Shown in pieces: positions 27,534 to 36,490 of a DNA stretch of 64,000 bases (within the stretch, counting starts at the first letter, position 1; each line of letters starts with the position of its first letter). This DNA comes from JAYZQT01 sp036136335 (GTDB taxonomy: Bacteria > Pseudomonadota > Alphaproteobacteria > MPNO01 > UBA830). A model generated the notes under the pieces. The model had not been told where the DNA came from. It saw only the letters and a list, made by a program, of their open reading frames with translations, and did not search any database. Where the stretch lies: assembly GCA_036136335.1 (NCBI GenBank), contig JAYZQT010000037.1, positions 4,190 through 68,189 on the forward strand. The letters are read 5' to 3'. A program made the translations under genes and the position numbers.

Positions 27534-29157
27534 CCTACTTCTCACAGTGAAAGACCTATCGGTCTCATTCGGCCAAGGCGACGCAGAGGTGAAAGCGGTC
27601 CAGCATGTCAATTTCAATATCGCACGCGGTGAAACGCTTGCGGTCGTGGGCGAATCCGGATCAGGTAAATCCGTGAGTGCGTTATCGATCCTTCAACTGC
27701 TTCCCTATCCCGCGGCACATCATCCAACCGGTTCTATCATGCTGGAAGGCGAAGAACTGATTGGCGCGCCGGACACGGCAATGCAAAAAATTCGTGGCAA
27801 TCGTATTGCCATAATTTTTCAGGAGCCGTTAACGTCACTCAACCCGCTGCACACGATTGAGAAACAGGTTGGCGAAATTCTGTTTATCCATAAAAAGATG
27901 GCCAGGAGGACCGCGCGTGGTCGCGTTATAGAACTTTTGAAAGAGGTAGGCCTGCCTGATGTGGACGAACGCCTGAATGCATATCCACACCAGCTGTCGG
28001 GTGGGCAACGCCAGCGCGTCATGATTGCCATGGCGCTGGCCAACGACCCCGATCTTCTTATCGCGGATGAACCAACCACAGCGCTCGACGTCACCGTCCA
28101 GGCGCAGATTCTGGAACTGCTACAGGACCTACAGCAAAAACGTGGCATGTCGGTTCTGCTGATCACTCACGACCTAAGTATCGTCCGTAAGGTAGCGCAC
28201 CGCGTCTGCGTGATGCAGAACGGTCAGATTGTTGAAGAATCGGCAAACAAACAATTGTTCGATAGCCCCCAACATGCTTACACCCAGACACTGCTGGCGG
28301 CTGAGCCCAAGGGCAACCCTCTGCGCGCAAGCAAACGGGCGCGGATAGTCTTAAAAGCCGAAAATCTGCGCGTTTGGTTTCCAATCAGGAAAGGTCTTTT
28401 CCGCCGCACAGTTGGACACGTTAAAGCGGTTGATGGCATCGACATCATTGTTCGCCAGGGCCGCACCGTCGGTTTGGTAGGAGAATCTGGGTCGGGCAAA
28501 ACAACACTGGCAATGGCAGTGCTGAGACTAGAAAGCAGCAAGGGTTTGATTTGGTTTAAGGAAAGTCCGATTGATAAGGCCAGTTTAAAGCAAATACGAC
28601 CACTGCGTAGAGAAATGCAACTGGTATTCCAAGACCCGTTCTCATCGCTATCGCCGCGTATGGCGGTCGGACAGATCATCGAAGAAGGGCTGCGCTTGCA
28701 CAAACTGGTTAGCAACGGTTATGACGAACGCCGGGCCGTGATTTCGGAGGCACTTCAGGAAGTAGGCCTGCCGCCGGAAGCACAGGACCGATATCCACAT
28801 GAATTTTCTGGTGGACAACGCCAGCGGATTGCCATTGCACGCGCTATTGTTTTAAAACCGAAGTTGATTGTTCTGGATGAACCAACCTCAGCCTTGGACA
28901 TGTCAGTACAGGCTCAGATCATAGATCTGCTGCGTGACCTGCAGGACAGACATGGCCTCGCCTATCTGTTCATTAGTCATGATCTCAAAGTTGTCCGTGC
29001 ATTAGCGGATGAACTGATCGTGATGCAAAATGGGAAAGTGATCGAAAAGGGCCCGGCAGCCCAAATTTTTCAGAACCCGGTGGAGGATTACACTAAGGTT
29101 CTGATGGCCGCTTCGCTGAATACAGAAGCTGCAAAAACCGAGGCCAAAAACATTTAG
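27526..29157 (+). CDS. yejF: oligopeptide ABC transporter double ATPase YejF
   Basis: 543 residues with two ABC ATPase domains in one chain. First domain: Walker A GESGSGKS, signature LSGGQRQRVMIAMAL, Walker B LLIADEPTTAL. Second domain: Walker A GESGSGKTT, signature FSGGQRQRIAIARAI, Walker B LIVLDEPTSAL. I use the GTG at 27526 (VADLLLTVKDLSVSFG) because it starts just at the conserved N-terminus, has GGAAGA about 9 bases upstream, and overlaps the end of full-length yejE by 8 bp, mirroring the yejB/yejE junction. An upstream TTG at 27478 would add 16 residues. It powers YejABEF peptide import. Confidence 0.93.
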   Translation: MADLLLTVKDLSVSFGQGDAEVKAVQHVNFNIARGETLAVVGESGSGKSVSALSILQLLPYPAAHHPTGSIMLEGEELIGAPDTAMQKIRGNRIAIIFQEPLTSLNPLHTIEKQVGEILFIHKKMARRTARGRVIELLKEVGLPDVDERLNAYPHQLSGGQRQRVMIAMALANDPDLLIADEPTTALDVTVQAQILELLQDLQQKRGMSVLLITHDLSIVRKVAHRVCVMQNGQIVEESANKQLFDSPQHAYTQTLLAAEPKGNPLRASKRARIVLKAENLRVWFPIRKGLFRRTVGHVKAVDGIDIIVRQGRTVGLVGESGSGKTTLAMAVLRLESSKGLIWFKESPIDKASLKQIRPLRREMQLVFQDPFSSLSPRMAVGQIIEEGLRLHKLVSNGYDERRAVISEALQEVGLPPEAQDRYPHEFSGGQRQRIAIARAIVLKPKLIVLDEPTSALDMSVQAQIIDLLRDLQDRHGLAYLFISHDLKVVRALADELIVMQNGKVIEKGPAAQIFQNPVEDYTKVLMAASLNTEAAKTEAKNI

Positions 29158-29288
29158 AACGTGCACTTGCCTCTGGCCCATGGCCGCCCACACTACATCT
29201 GGAAAATTTTTGCGTGCACGAGACACAGGTTACTTCCTGTGAAGTATGTTCAATATCAACCTCAATAGCCTAGTTCTCAAAACCGGGC

Positions 29289-29318
29289 TAAAACTAGTTT
29301 TACGAAGTTTGGCCAAAC
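29289..29318. repeat. two adjacent perfect palindromes between yejF and the MarR gene
   Basis: TAAAACTAGTTTTA (29289-29302, 14 bp) and GTTTGGCCAAAC (29307-29318, 12 bp) are each perfect palindromes, 4 bp apart. They lie between the converging 3' ends of yejF and the MarR gene. Neither has the GC-rich stem plus U-run of a terminator. They could be protein-binding sites. Confidence 0.5.
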
Positions 29319-29325
29319 AATGAAT

Positions 29326-29721
29326 TCAGGGGCGATGGCTCGCTTTAGGCGTTCCCGCCTCAAATGGTGTGGGGCTTTCAAGATCACGTCCGGCCTGGGT
29401 GATTGTTCGGGCGAATTCGGATAGAAAACCGCTGCCCTTTAATGTCAGTTCAACCTGTATGCTGCGGCGATCATAATTGTCGGAACGGCGGCGCAGGTAG
29501 CCAAGCTGACCAAGCCGGTCAAGCGCTCGCGAGACCGCGGGCTTTGAAATGTTAAGAGCATCTGATAGTCCGCGGACGGTATGCGGTGGTGGAAGCGTGT
29601 AGACCGTTAACAGAATGGACATCTGGCGCGCCGAAAGATCCGGTCCCTCAACGCGAACATTTGCGCTGATTGCATCTCGCCATAAAGTGAGCGCGTCGTC
29701 TTCGTTCAGGTATACAGGCAT
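29326..29721 (-). CDS. MarR-family transcriptional regulator
   Basis: 131 residues from the ATG at 29721; ATGs at 29745 and 29784 are in frame and cannot be excluded, since none has a good ribosome binding site. The winged helix-turn-helix is clear: LSARQMSILLTVYTLPPPHT, VRGLSDALNISKPAVSRALD (recognition helix), then LGQLGYLRRRSDNYDRRSIQ, the wing with the D-x-R-S motif, followed by LTLKG. Such proteins are ligand-responsive repressors. It is divergent from the glutathione S-transferase gene, which it may control. Confidence 0.82.
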   Translation of the reverse strand: MPVYLNEDDALTLWRDAISANVRVEGPDLSARQMSILLTVYTLPPPHTVRGLSDALNISKPAVSRALDRLGQLGYLRRRSDNYDRRSIQVELTLKGSGFLSEFARTITQAGRDLESPTPFEAGTPKASHRP

Positions 29722-29823
29722 TATATCGTCGATGTTGCCCCGCATTCGCGTTGATTGTACCCGAATCGTAGAATGCTTGACCATCGGAAGCCGGGATTGG
29801 AAAACCATTTAACGGGAAACATC

Positions 29824-30435
29824 ATGGACAATGACATGACTATGAAATTACTATTGCGGGGACCCTCACCATTTGGAAGAAAAGCGATATTTGCGATCGC
29901 GTATCTAGGCTTGGCAAAGCACGTCGACATCGGTGCTCCGGAGAGCGAGGAACACATCCGCCACCTAAACCCCCTCGCCAAGGTCCCGGTCCTCGTCTGT
30001 GACGACAAAGAAACTCTTTTTGATAGTCGCGTAATTTTGGAATATCTCGATACCTTTGCAGGCGGCGGCAAAATTATCCCTCTGAATGGGAACGCCCGAT
30101 TCATCGCACTGCGAGAGGCAGCGCTAGCGGACGGGATACTGGAAGCGGCGCTGCTGGTTACCTACGAAGGTCGCTACCGCCCAGACCAAACACCCTACGA
30201 ACCCTGGCTCAGTTTTCAACGCGGCAAGATTGAACGGGGCCTGATCGTCATGGCTGAGACGCCGCCGGCTATTGAGGCATTGACCGTTGGCGGCATCGGG
30301 CTCGCCTGCGCCCTCGAATATATGGATTTTCGAAAACAGTATGATTGGCGTTCTGAGTTTCAGGGTCTGGTTGCTTGGCTGGACGACTTCAATGCTGTCC
30401 ACCCCGCGTTTTTGGAAAGCCGCCCAGCCGGTTAA
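29824..30435 (+). CDS. glutathione S-transferase-family protein
   Basis: 203 residues from ATG 29824 (a second ATG at 29836 is also plausible). The N-terminal thioredoxin-like domain begins MKLLLRGPSPFGRKAIFAIA and contains the glutathione-binding HLNPLAKVPVLVCDD and FDSRVILEYLD. The C-terminal helical domain includes YEGRYRPDQTPYEPWL. The S-P-F-x-R-K active-site region has Ser where beta-class enzymes often have Cys, so thiol transfer through Ser is likely. Divergent from the MarR regulator with about 100 bp between, suggesting detoxification under MarR control. Confidence 0.82.
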   Translation: MDNDMTMKLLLRGPSPFGRKAIFAIAYLGLAKHVDIGAPESEEHIRHLNPLAKVPVLVCDDKETLFDSRVILEYLDTFAGGGKIIPLNGNARFIALREAALADGILEAALLVTYEGRYRPDQTPYEPWLSFQRGKIERGLIVMAETPPAIEALTVGGIGLACALEYMDFRKQYDWRSEFQGLVAWLDDFNAVHPAFLESRPAG

Positions 30436-30520
30436 ATGTAAGCGCGCGCTATCGTAAATTCAAAGGGAAGGGATAAAGTCGTCGCGCCAATCAACCACTA
30501 CAATGCGCAAATGGTAACCT

Positions 30521-31093
30521 CTACCCCTGCGATACCTTGCTGGGGAAGGTATCCACTTTATCTAGTGGGTACTCAGCCAGTGATACGTAAGTAGGGCCAG
30601 ATCGGCCAATATGGCTTTGGTACAGAATAAAACTGTTGACCTCATAGGCCGGAAACCTGAAACCTCCACTTGTCTCCAACCACTGAAGAACCCGATCTGA
30701 CCGGGCAGGCCTCAGGCGCGCTACCGTGACATGGGGTGCAAATTTTCTGCCCTCGGGTGGCAAACCGATGCCCGTTAACCTGCGGTCTATCTTGTCACGC
30801 ATTGCAAGAAGCTCGGGCGTTTTCTCAACTCCTACCCATAAAGCCCGGACACGCCCACGACTCGAAAAATGGCCGGTGTTCAACAGCCTAATGGAAAACC
30901 GGGCGGGTTTGATATAGCCCAGAGTGTGCGCAATTTCTTCAGCGGTATTCTGAGAAACGTCTCCTATAAAGCGAAGCGTGATGTGGAGGTCTGCCGAAGG
31001 CACCCAACGAGCCCCATCAATGCCTGATTGTAACATTGCAATGCCTGACCGCACGTCGACGGGCAAGGAGTGTGCTATGAAAAGCCGGATCAT
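30521..31093 (-). CDS. thpR: RNA 2',3'-cyclic phosphodiesterase (2'-5' RNA ligase family)
   Basis: 190 residues with the two catalytic H-x-T/S-h motifs of the 2H phosphoesterase superfamily: DLHITLRFIGD and APHVTVARLR. MIRLFIAHSLPVDVR at the N-terminus is typical. Members hydrolyse 2',3'-cyclic phosphate RNA ends and ligate 2'-5' tRNA halves in vitro. It is the third gene of a leftward group tesA, FIST gene, thpR; 33 bp separate it from the FIST gene. Confidence 0.92.
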   Translation of the reverse strand: MIRLFIAHSLPVDVRSGIAMLQSGIDGARWVPSADLHITLRFIGDVSQNTAEEIAHTLGYIKPARFSIRLLNTGHFSSRGRVRALWVGVEKTPELLAMRDKIDRRLTGIGLPPEGRKFAPHVTVARLRPARSDRVLQWLETSGGFRFPAYEVNSFILYQSHIGRSGPTYVSLAEYPLDKVDTFPSKVSQG

Positions 31094-31126
31094 GGTGCTG
31101 TTTTGATGACGAACACTGTCTAAAGC

Positions 31127-32257
31127 TTACCCAAACAGCGTCAGTACGCCCGTATATCCATATAGTCGATTTTTCGAGATTTCGCCGTTTGCATAAAATC
31201 CCACCAGCGGTACATCTTCGCCAATCGCTGCCTGAACGGCTTTCATTTCTTCCGAATCTGATCCAAACAAATTTGGTCCACGGGCAACGCAGGAATAGTA
31301 GAGAGCAGCCGTTGGCTGTCCTTCAGTACGGTCCATTACATTGGAAAGCATGCGTTTAAGGTCCTGCATTGCGGAAGGCCCGTCACGGCGGACGAACATT
31401 AGACGGTCACCCTCAGTGATCCTTTCGCCAATCGCGACCAGTTTGTGTTTCGGATCAATACCAATGACATTGCGCACCAGATAGTCACCAGTGTCGTCGC
31501 CGGAAATTGGTAGCGCGGCATGAATATAACCCCCGACGCGATCCAGATTCCGGGAGAGAACGTCCCCTATGTCTTCCTTAAAAACATCAAGGGCCGGAAG
31601 ACCGTCAAGTTCCAGCAAAATATTGTCCCGCGCTTTTGTCACATCGTGAACCGTGCCAACGGGTGTGCAGCCCTGACTGAGACCGGTAGAAACCGTGACA
31701 TTCTCAGAAAACAGCACCCCCGATACGCCACCTTCAGTCAAACCATCTGCAATCTGGGGTTGCCGGCCACGCGAGGCTGTCAGGCCGCCAACCAGGAAGG
31801 CATCCGTATCATCAGTGATGGCATTCAATATATCCGCGATGTATGCGTTGCGGGGGTCCGCATGAACAACCCCCAGCGTCGGGTTGTTAAGTTCGACCCA
31901 GTTCATAATGTCGTCTGGCAGTGGGTCTCCCGGCCTGTCAATTGTAGGTATTACGCGAAACGCTTCCGCCGGCAGTGATCCGAGCATGGTGACCACTGCG
32001 GGTACATCGAAATACTCTCGCCCACCTATCATAACACCGTAACCGACTGTACCGACCCAGTGCTGTACACCCGTTTTCTCCCGAAGCATTTCTGCAACAA
32101 GAGGCAGATCACCATCCAGCGTATCCGTAACGTATACGAACCCGAGGTTAGCGCTCTCCGGGACGGGCTCCATCTGTTTCAGACACGATCGCACCATCGT
32201 ATCCCAGTCCGCATCTGCCGCATGACCAATCCGGAATGCTTTCGTCTTAACAACCAT
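31127..32257 (-). CDS. FIST-domain sensory protein
   Basis: 376 residues with FIST_N (from about residue 30: NLGFVYVTDTLDGDLPLVAE, VGTVGYGVMIGG) and FIST_C (from about 215: LDVFKEDIGDVLSRN, YSCVARGPNLFGSDSEEM, VGFYANGEISKNRLYGYTGV). FIST domains are thought to bind small ligands, possibly amino acids, and are usually joined to a transducer domain; here no GGDEF, kinase or methyl-accepting domain is fused or adjacent. The start has an excellent AAGGAG 6 bases before ATG and begins 3 bp after the tesA stop, so the two are coupled. Confidence 0.85.
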   Translation of the reverse strand: MVVKTKAFRIGHAADADWDTMVRSCLKQMEPVPESANLGFVYVTDTLDGDLPLVAEMLREKTGVQHWVGTVGYGVMIGGREYFDVPAVVTMLGSLPAEAFRVIPTIDRPGDPLPDDIMNWVELNNPTLGVVHADPRNAYIADILNAITDDTDAFLVGGLTASRGRQPQIADGLTEGGVSGVLFSENVTVSTGLSQGCTPVGTVHDVTKARDNILLELDGLPALDVFKEDIGDVLSRNLDRVGGYIHAALPISGDDTGDYLVRNVIGIDPKHKLVAIGERITEGDRLMFVRRDGPSAMQDLKRMLSNVMDRTEGQPTAALYYSCVARGPNLFGSDSEEMKAVQAAIGEDVPLVGFYANGEISKNRLYGYTGVLTLFG

Positions 32258-32260
32258 TGA

Positions 32261-32932
32261 TTACTCCTTCATTCCCAGAAAACGGACCACAGTGGGCAGG
32301 ATGCGGTCAATGATTACCTGAATGCCATCTTGGTTGGGATGCATACCGTCAGCAAGGTTCAACCCCGGATTTGCCGCAACGCCGGAGAGAAAAAAAGGAT
32401 ACAACACAATCTGATGTTTTTTTGCGAGATCACGATAAACCTGGGCAAAATCCTTAGCATAGCGGCTTCCAAGATTAGGTGCTGCATACATCCCGGCAAG
32501 CATTACCTGAATTCGACGTTTTTTTAATTCGGTTATAATTTTATCGAGATTCACTCGCGTGACGATAGGGTCCACGCCGCGCAGCATATCATTTGCCCCC
32601 AATTCAACCATCACATGGGTTGGTCGACCTACAAGCGCCCAATCGAGACGCGCCAATCCACCTGCGGTTGTATCGCCAGAAACGCTAGCATTTGAAATCT
32701 CGACGTCAGTACTGAATCGGCGAAGTGCCTCTTTTAACCGCACCGCAAACACCTGATCAGGGAGTAATCCATACCCTGCAGTGAGACTGTCACCGAGAAT
32801 GAGAAGGCGGGGGGCCTCATACGCAAACACTGGAACGGAATATCCAAAAAATACAATCCCGGCTAAAATCATCCACCTGAGACCTGACATAACGGCCGAC
32901 ATCTTTGTCATTTCACAAAATCTGTATGTCAT
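32261..32932 (-). CDS. tesA: TesA-type periplasmic arylesterase/lysophospholipase (SGNH hydrolase)
   Basis: Up to 223 residues. A signal peptide (ILAGIVFFGYSVPVFAYEA) leads to an SGNH hydrolase: block I RLLILGDSLTAGYGL with nucleophile Ser, block II SVSGDTTAGGLARL (Gly), block III VELGANDMLRG (Asn), and block V LADGMHPNQDGIQ (catalytic Asp and His). Several in-frame ATGs occur (32932, 32911, 32902, 32890); the true start may be 32890, just before the signal peptide. It is divergent from the ybbA/ybbP pair, a tesA-ybbA-ybbP neighbourhood seen in many proteobacteria including E. coli. Confidence 0.9.
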   Translation of the reverse strand: MTYRFCEMTKMSAVMSGLRWMILAGIVFFGYSVPVFAYEAPRLLILGDSLTAGYGLLPDQVFAVRLKEALRRFSTDVEISNASVSGDTTAGGLARLDWALVGRPTHVMVELGANDMLRGVDPIVTRVNLDKIITELKKRRIQVMLAGMYAAPNLGSRYAKDFAQVYRDLAKKHQIVLYPFFLSGVAANPGLNLADGMHPNQDGIQVIIDRILPTVVRFLGMKE

Positions 32933-33095
32933 TTCGGTTTGAAAAAAAAATTCCTAAACGTCTAAATTCATATGTAAAGATTTAAGGCAAGGGCCTTTAA
33001 TCCCATTCTGTTACATGACATACCAATAGGATATGAAATGTAATTGTGACAATGGTGAATTTAGCACGTGGGGGTCCAAAATTTCAAAGCGTGAG

Positions 33096-33112
33096 GCCAC
33101 CTTGGAGGTGGC
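33096..33112 (+). other. 5'-leader hairpin before ybbA
   Basis: GCCACCT and AGGTGGC form a perfect 7-bp stem with a 3-nt loop (TGG), 36 bp before the ybbA start. No T-run follows. It may be part of the untranslated leader or a protein site; a role is not evident. Confidence 0.35.
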
Positions 33113-33148
33113 GATCCGGTCCTATTGGCCGCAGGGCGTTGATAACAA

Positions 33149-33853
33149 ATGATTGAAGACGGCAGCAGTCAGAAACCCATGGTCCTTTTGAAGGGTGTTG
33201 AGCTTAGGCTGGACAGCGAAGCTGGTCCGATCAACGTCCTCAAGGGAATAAATCTGGAAATAGCCGCCGGGGCAGCGGTCAGTATAGTAGGCCCCTCAGG
33301 CTCGGGTAAAACCTCCCTCATGATGCTCATCGGCGGATTGGAAAACCCGACTGCCGGCAGCATTACCATAGCGGGCAGGAGCCTGGGGGAACTAAACGAG
33401 AATGGGCTCGCCCGCTTCCGTCGTGACAACATCGGCATTGTCTTCCAGAACTACCATCTGGTGCCAACCATGAGCGCACTGGAGAATGTGGCAATTCCGA
33501 TAGAGCTTTGCGGTTCGAAAAATGCGTTTGAGAGGGCGCGCGACGTATTAGGTGCTGTCGGCCTGAAAAATCGTACCAGCCATTACCCCGGCCAGTTATC
33601 GGGTGGAGAACAACAGAGAGTGGCACTAGCGCGCGCAATGGTAACCAGGCCGCGTCTTGTACTGGCAGACGAACCAACGGGAAACCTGGACGGCGACACG
33701 GGCGATGAAGTCATGGAGCTTTTGTTTTCCCTGCAGGACCATCATGGTGCAACCCTGCTACTGATTACACATAACCCGGCCCTCGCACATCGTTGCGGGC
33801 GGATAATTACCCTTCGGGACGGGCTGGTCTGCTCTGATTCAATCGTCAAATGA
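33149..33853 (+). CDS. ybbA: YbbA/LolD-like ABC transporter ATPase
   Basis: 234 residues of the MacB/LolD ATPase group. Walker A is GPSGSGKTS, Q-loop FQNYHLVPTMSALENV, signature LSGGEQQRVALARAM, Walker B LVLADEPTGNLD. The IGIVFQ and GNLD wording is typical of LolD/YbbA. Its TGA overlaps the start of the ybbP permease gene (ATGA), so they form one transporter. The substrate of YbbAP is not firmly known; proximity to TesA suggests envelope lipid or hydrophobic product handling, which is inference. Confidence 0.9.
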   Translation: MIEDGSSQKPMVLLKGVELRLDSEAGPINVLKGINLEIAAGAAVSIVGPSGSGKTSLMMLIGGLENPTAGSITIAGRSLGELNENGLARFRRDNIGIVFQNYHLVPTMSALENVAIPIELCGSKNAFERARDVLGAVGLKNRTSHYPGQLSGGEQQRVALARAMVTRPRLVLADEPTGNLDGDTGDEVMELLFSLQDHHGATLLLITHNPALAHRCGRIITLRDGLVCSDSIVK

Positions 33854-36369
33854 GAAATGCATTTAGGATCGCGGGGCGGGAGTTGCGCAGCGGAATGGAG
33901 GGATTCAGGGTTTTTCTGGCATGCCTTGCACTTGGAGTTGCTGCTATCGCCGCTGTCGGATCGGTAGCATCTTCATTGACCACGGGGTTAGCCGAAGATG
34001 GAGCCGTTATACTGGGAGGTGACGCAGCACTTCGGATGGCGCACCGCGATATTACGCCAAAGCAGCGCAATTGGCTGAACCGTAGCGCTGAAGTTTCTCG
34101 GGTATTATATCTACGTTCGATGGCACACGCCGACGACAGTGGCAGGCGTGTTCTGGTCGAAATGAAGATGGTTGACGACGCCTATCCGCTATATGGCACC
34201 CTGGAAATAAGACCGACAAACTCCAACAAAAATTTGTTCGACAAACGTGACGGAGTCTGGGGCGCGGTCATCGACACTGCCTTGCTTGGGCGCCTGAAGA
34301 TTAAACTGGGTGAACGGATCAGAATAGGAGACACAGCCTATGAAATCCGTGGAACGATTCTACGCGAACCTGACCGGATCTCTGGCGCGCGGGCAATCCA
34401 GCTGGGCCCACGTTTTATCGGTCCGGCGGCATCAATCGAAGAGAGCGGCCTGATTAGACCCGGAAGCCTAGTATGGTATTTTTATCGGATCCGTCTCACC
34501 GGAGATACATCACTGAAGGCGTGGAAGAAAAGTCTGAGTGGCGCGTTTCCGGAAGCGCCATGGACTGTTCAGGATCGCACCAATGCGTCGCCTGTAATCA
34601 AGCTCTTCATAGACCGGTCCACGCTCTTGCTGACACTGATTGGGCTCACCACATTATTGATTGGCGGAGTCGGCATCAGCAATGCTGTACGTGATTTTCT
34701 ATCGAAAAAAGTGCAAACGATTGCCACCCTCAAGTGTGTTGGTGCCTCATCAGATTTAATTTTTCGGATTTACCTCGTCCAGGTCATGTCGATGGCGACC
34801 ATCGGAATAGGAATTGGACTGCTGTTGGGGGCACTGATACCGGTGGCAATAGCGGATCTATTGAGTAGCGTGCTGCCAATTGCATCGCGGATAGACCTCT
34901 ACTGGAAGCCGCTTGCGCTCGCAGCATCATTCGGCATCCTAACGGCACTTTCATTTTCTGTCTGGCCGATTGCCAGGGCCTGCGAAGTTCCAGCGGCCAC
35001 ACTCTTTCGCGGTGCGAGCGGGCGTTTCCGGGGAATGCCCCGGATGCCTTTCGTCATCGTAACGGCCATTCTACTGGCCTCCCTCGCGATAATAGCAATT
35101 GAAACGGCCCACAGTCGGATCATTTCCATATGGTTTGTGGGTGGGACGATTGCCGCAGTACTTCTATTTACCGTCGCCAGTGCACTGGTTGCCCGCTGCG
35201 CAAAACTCGCCGGCCATGTGGGCGGACCCGGGGTTCGACTGGCGCTGGCCAACATGCACCGTCCCGGCGCGCCGATGGGGAACATAGTCCTCTCGCTGGG
35301 TCTCGGGCTGACCGTTCTGGTTACGGTCGCACTGACAGAAACGAACCTTGACGCCCAAATCACCAAATCCCTGCCGAAAAGCGCTCCTGGTTATTTCTTT
35401 ATCGACATTCATAACAATCAAACAGACAAATTTAGAGAAATCGCTCAAAAATTTCCCGGTTTCCGTGAATTGCGGCTTACACCAATGCTTCGCGGCCGCG
35501 TAATCCGACTGAATGGTGCAGCTGCCAATCCAGAGAACGTAGCGGAAAACGGCCGATGGATCCTGCGCGGTGATCGGGGCATCACCTGGGCAGGTGCGCT
35601 GCCAAAGAATGAGACTGTTATTGCTGGCAGCTGGTGGCCAGCTGACTATTCCGGGCCACCACTGGTGTCTGTTGCTGTTAATACCGCCCGGGTTTTACGA
35701 CTATCCATCGGCGACACCATTACCTTCAATATTCTGGGACGCAAGGTCACCGGCACCATCGCCAACCTCCGCGACGTAAGCTGGGGTACCCTGAGGATGA
35801 ACTTCATCTTTATATTTTCCCCGGGCCCACTTAACGGTGCGCCGCAGACCCATGTGGCAACGGTCCGGACCGAGTGGGCCGAAGGAATTGATATAGGACA
35901 GACGATCTCCGAGGCTTTCCCAAACGTGACAACCGTCCGGGTGCGTGACGTTCTTTTGACGGTAAATGAGTTCCTCAGCAAACTCGGATTAGCGCTCCGG
36001 TTAACAGCAGGGATAGCCATCATCGCAGGAACGCTTGTTCTGGCCGGGTCAATTTTGGGTGGGCAACGGCGACGCCTGCACGATTCGGTGGTTCTAAAGG
36101 TGTTGGGCGCAACTCGGCGAAGGGTTTTGGGAATTCAAATACTGGAATTTGCGCTTCTTGGAGTTGTAACGGCGTTGATCGCGTCAGTATTCGGTTCAAT
36201 TGCAGCGTGGGCGGTGGTTACCCAGGTAATGCGCCTGCAATTTGCTTTTGACCCCGTGACGGTGGTCGTAACAACCATTATTGCTACGGGGCTCTCGGCC
36301 ACACTGGGGCTCTCGGGCACATGGTACATACTAGGACAAAAGGCAGCCGGAATACTGCGCAATGAGTAA
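33850..36369 (+). CDS. ybbP: YbbP-like FtsX-family ABC transporter permease
   Basis: 839 residues. An N-terminal helix (VFLACLALGVAAIAAVGSVA) is followed by a large periplasmic domain, then two FtsX-type helix sets (about residues 255-390 and 710-830) around a second periplasmic domain. FLSKKVQTIATLKCVGASS and HDSVVLKVLGATRRRVLGIQ are the paired cytoplasmic coupling motifs that contact the ATPase. Length and ten-helix plan match E. coli YbbP. Coupled to ybbA by ATGA. Mechanotransmission-type export or extraction from the membrane is expected from the family. Confidence 0.9.
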   Translation: MRNAFRIAGRELRSGMEGFRVFLACLALGVAAIAAVGSVASSLTTGLAEDGAVILGGDAALRMAHRDITPKQRNWLNRSAEVSRVLYLRSMAHADDSGRRVLVEMKMVDDAYPLYGTLEIRPTNSNKNLFDKRDGVWGAVIDTALLGRLKIKLGERIRIGDTAYEIRGTILREPDRISGARAIQLGPRFIGPAASIEESGLIRPGSLVWYFYRIRLTGDTSLKAWKKSLSGAFPEAPWTVQDRTNASPVIKLFIDRSTLLLTLIGLTTLLIGGVGISNAVRDFLSKKVQTIATLKCVGASSDLIFRIYLVQVMSMATIGIGIGLLLGALIPVAIADLLSSVLPIASRIDLYWKPLALAASFGILTALSFSVWPIARACEVPAATLFRGASGRFRGMPRMPFVIVTAILLASLAIIAIETAHSRIISIWFVGGTIAAVLLFTVASALVARCAKLAGHVGGPGVRLALANMHRPGAPMGNIVLSLGLGLTVLVTVALTETNLDAQITKSLPKSAPGYFFIDIHNNQTDKFREIAQKFPGFRELRLTPMLRGRVIRLNGAAANPENVAENGRWILRGDRGITWAGALPKNETVIAGSWWPADYSGPPLVSVAVNTARVLRLSIGDTITFNILGRKVTGTIANLRDVSWGTLRMNFIFIFSPGPLNGAPQTHVATVRTEWAEGIDIGQTISEAFPNVTTVRVRDVLLTVNEFLSKLGLALRLTAGIAIIAGTLVLAGSILGGQRRRLHDSVVLKVLGATRRRVLGIQILEFALLGVVTALIASVFGSIAAWAVVTQVMRLQFAFDPVTVVVTTIIATGLSATLGLSGTWYILGQKAAGILRNE

Positions 36370-36422
36370 AACATTACTGCAGGAAAAACTTCAGACCACC
36401 TAACAAATTCCAAGTGTTATAG

Positions 36423-36451
36423 TTGATTCTGATAAAGAAACACCCCATATT
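36423..36451 (+). promoter_or_regulatory. candidate sigma-70 promoter of the YccA/BI-1 gene
   Basis: TTGATT (36423-36428) and CATATT (36446-36451) are separated by 17 bp, in the ybbP-yccA intergenic gap about 40 bp before the gene start at 36491. Match to consensus is moderate; position is right. Confidence 0.4.
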
Positions 36452-36490
36452 CTGCGCAGTTTAAACATGTGGATCTGGAAAGGATCTGGA

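Noticed and set aside
34899..35366. Antisense frame of 155 codons inside ybbP
   Set aside because: Low-complexity Ala/Ser/Thr/Arg product without motifs; it mirrors the hydrophobic helices of YbbP.
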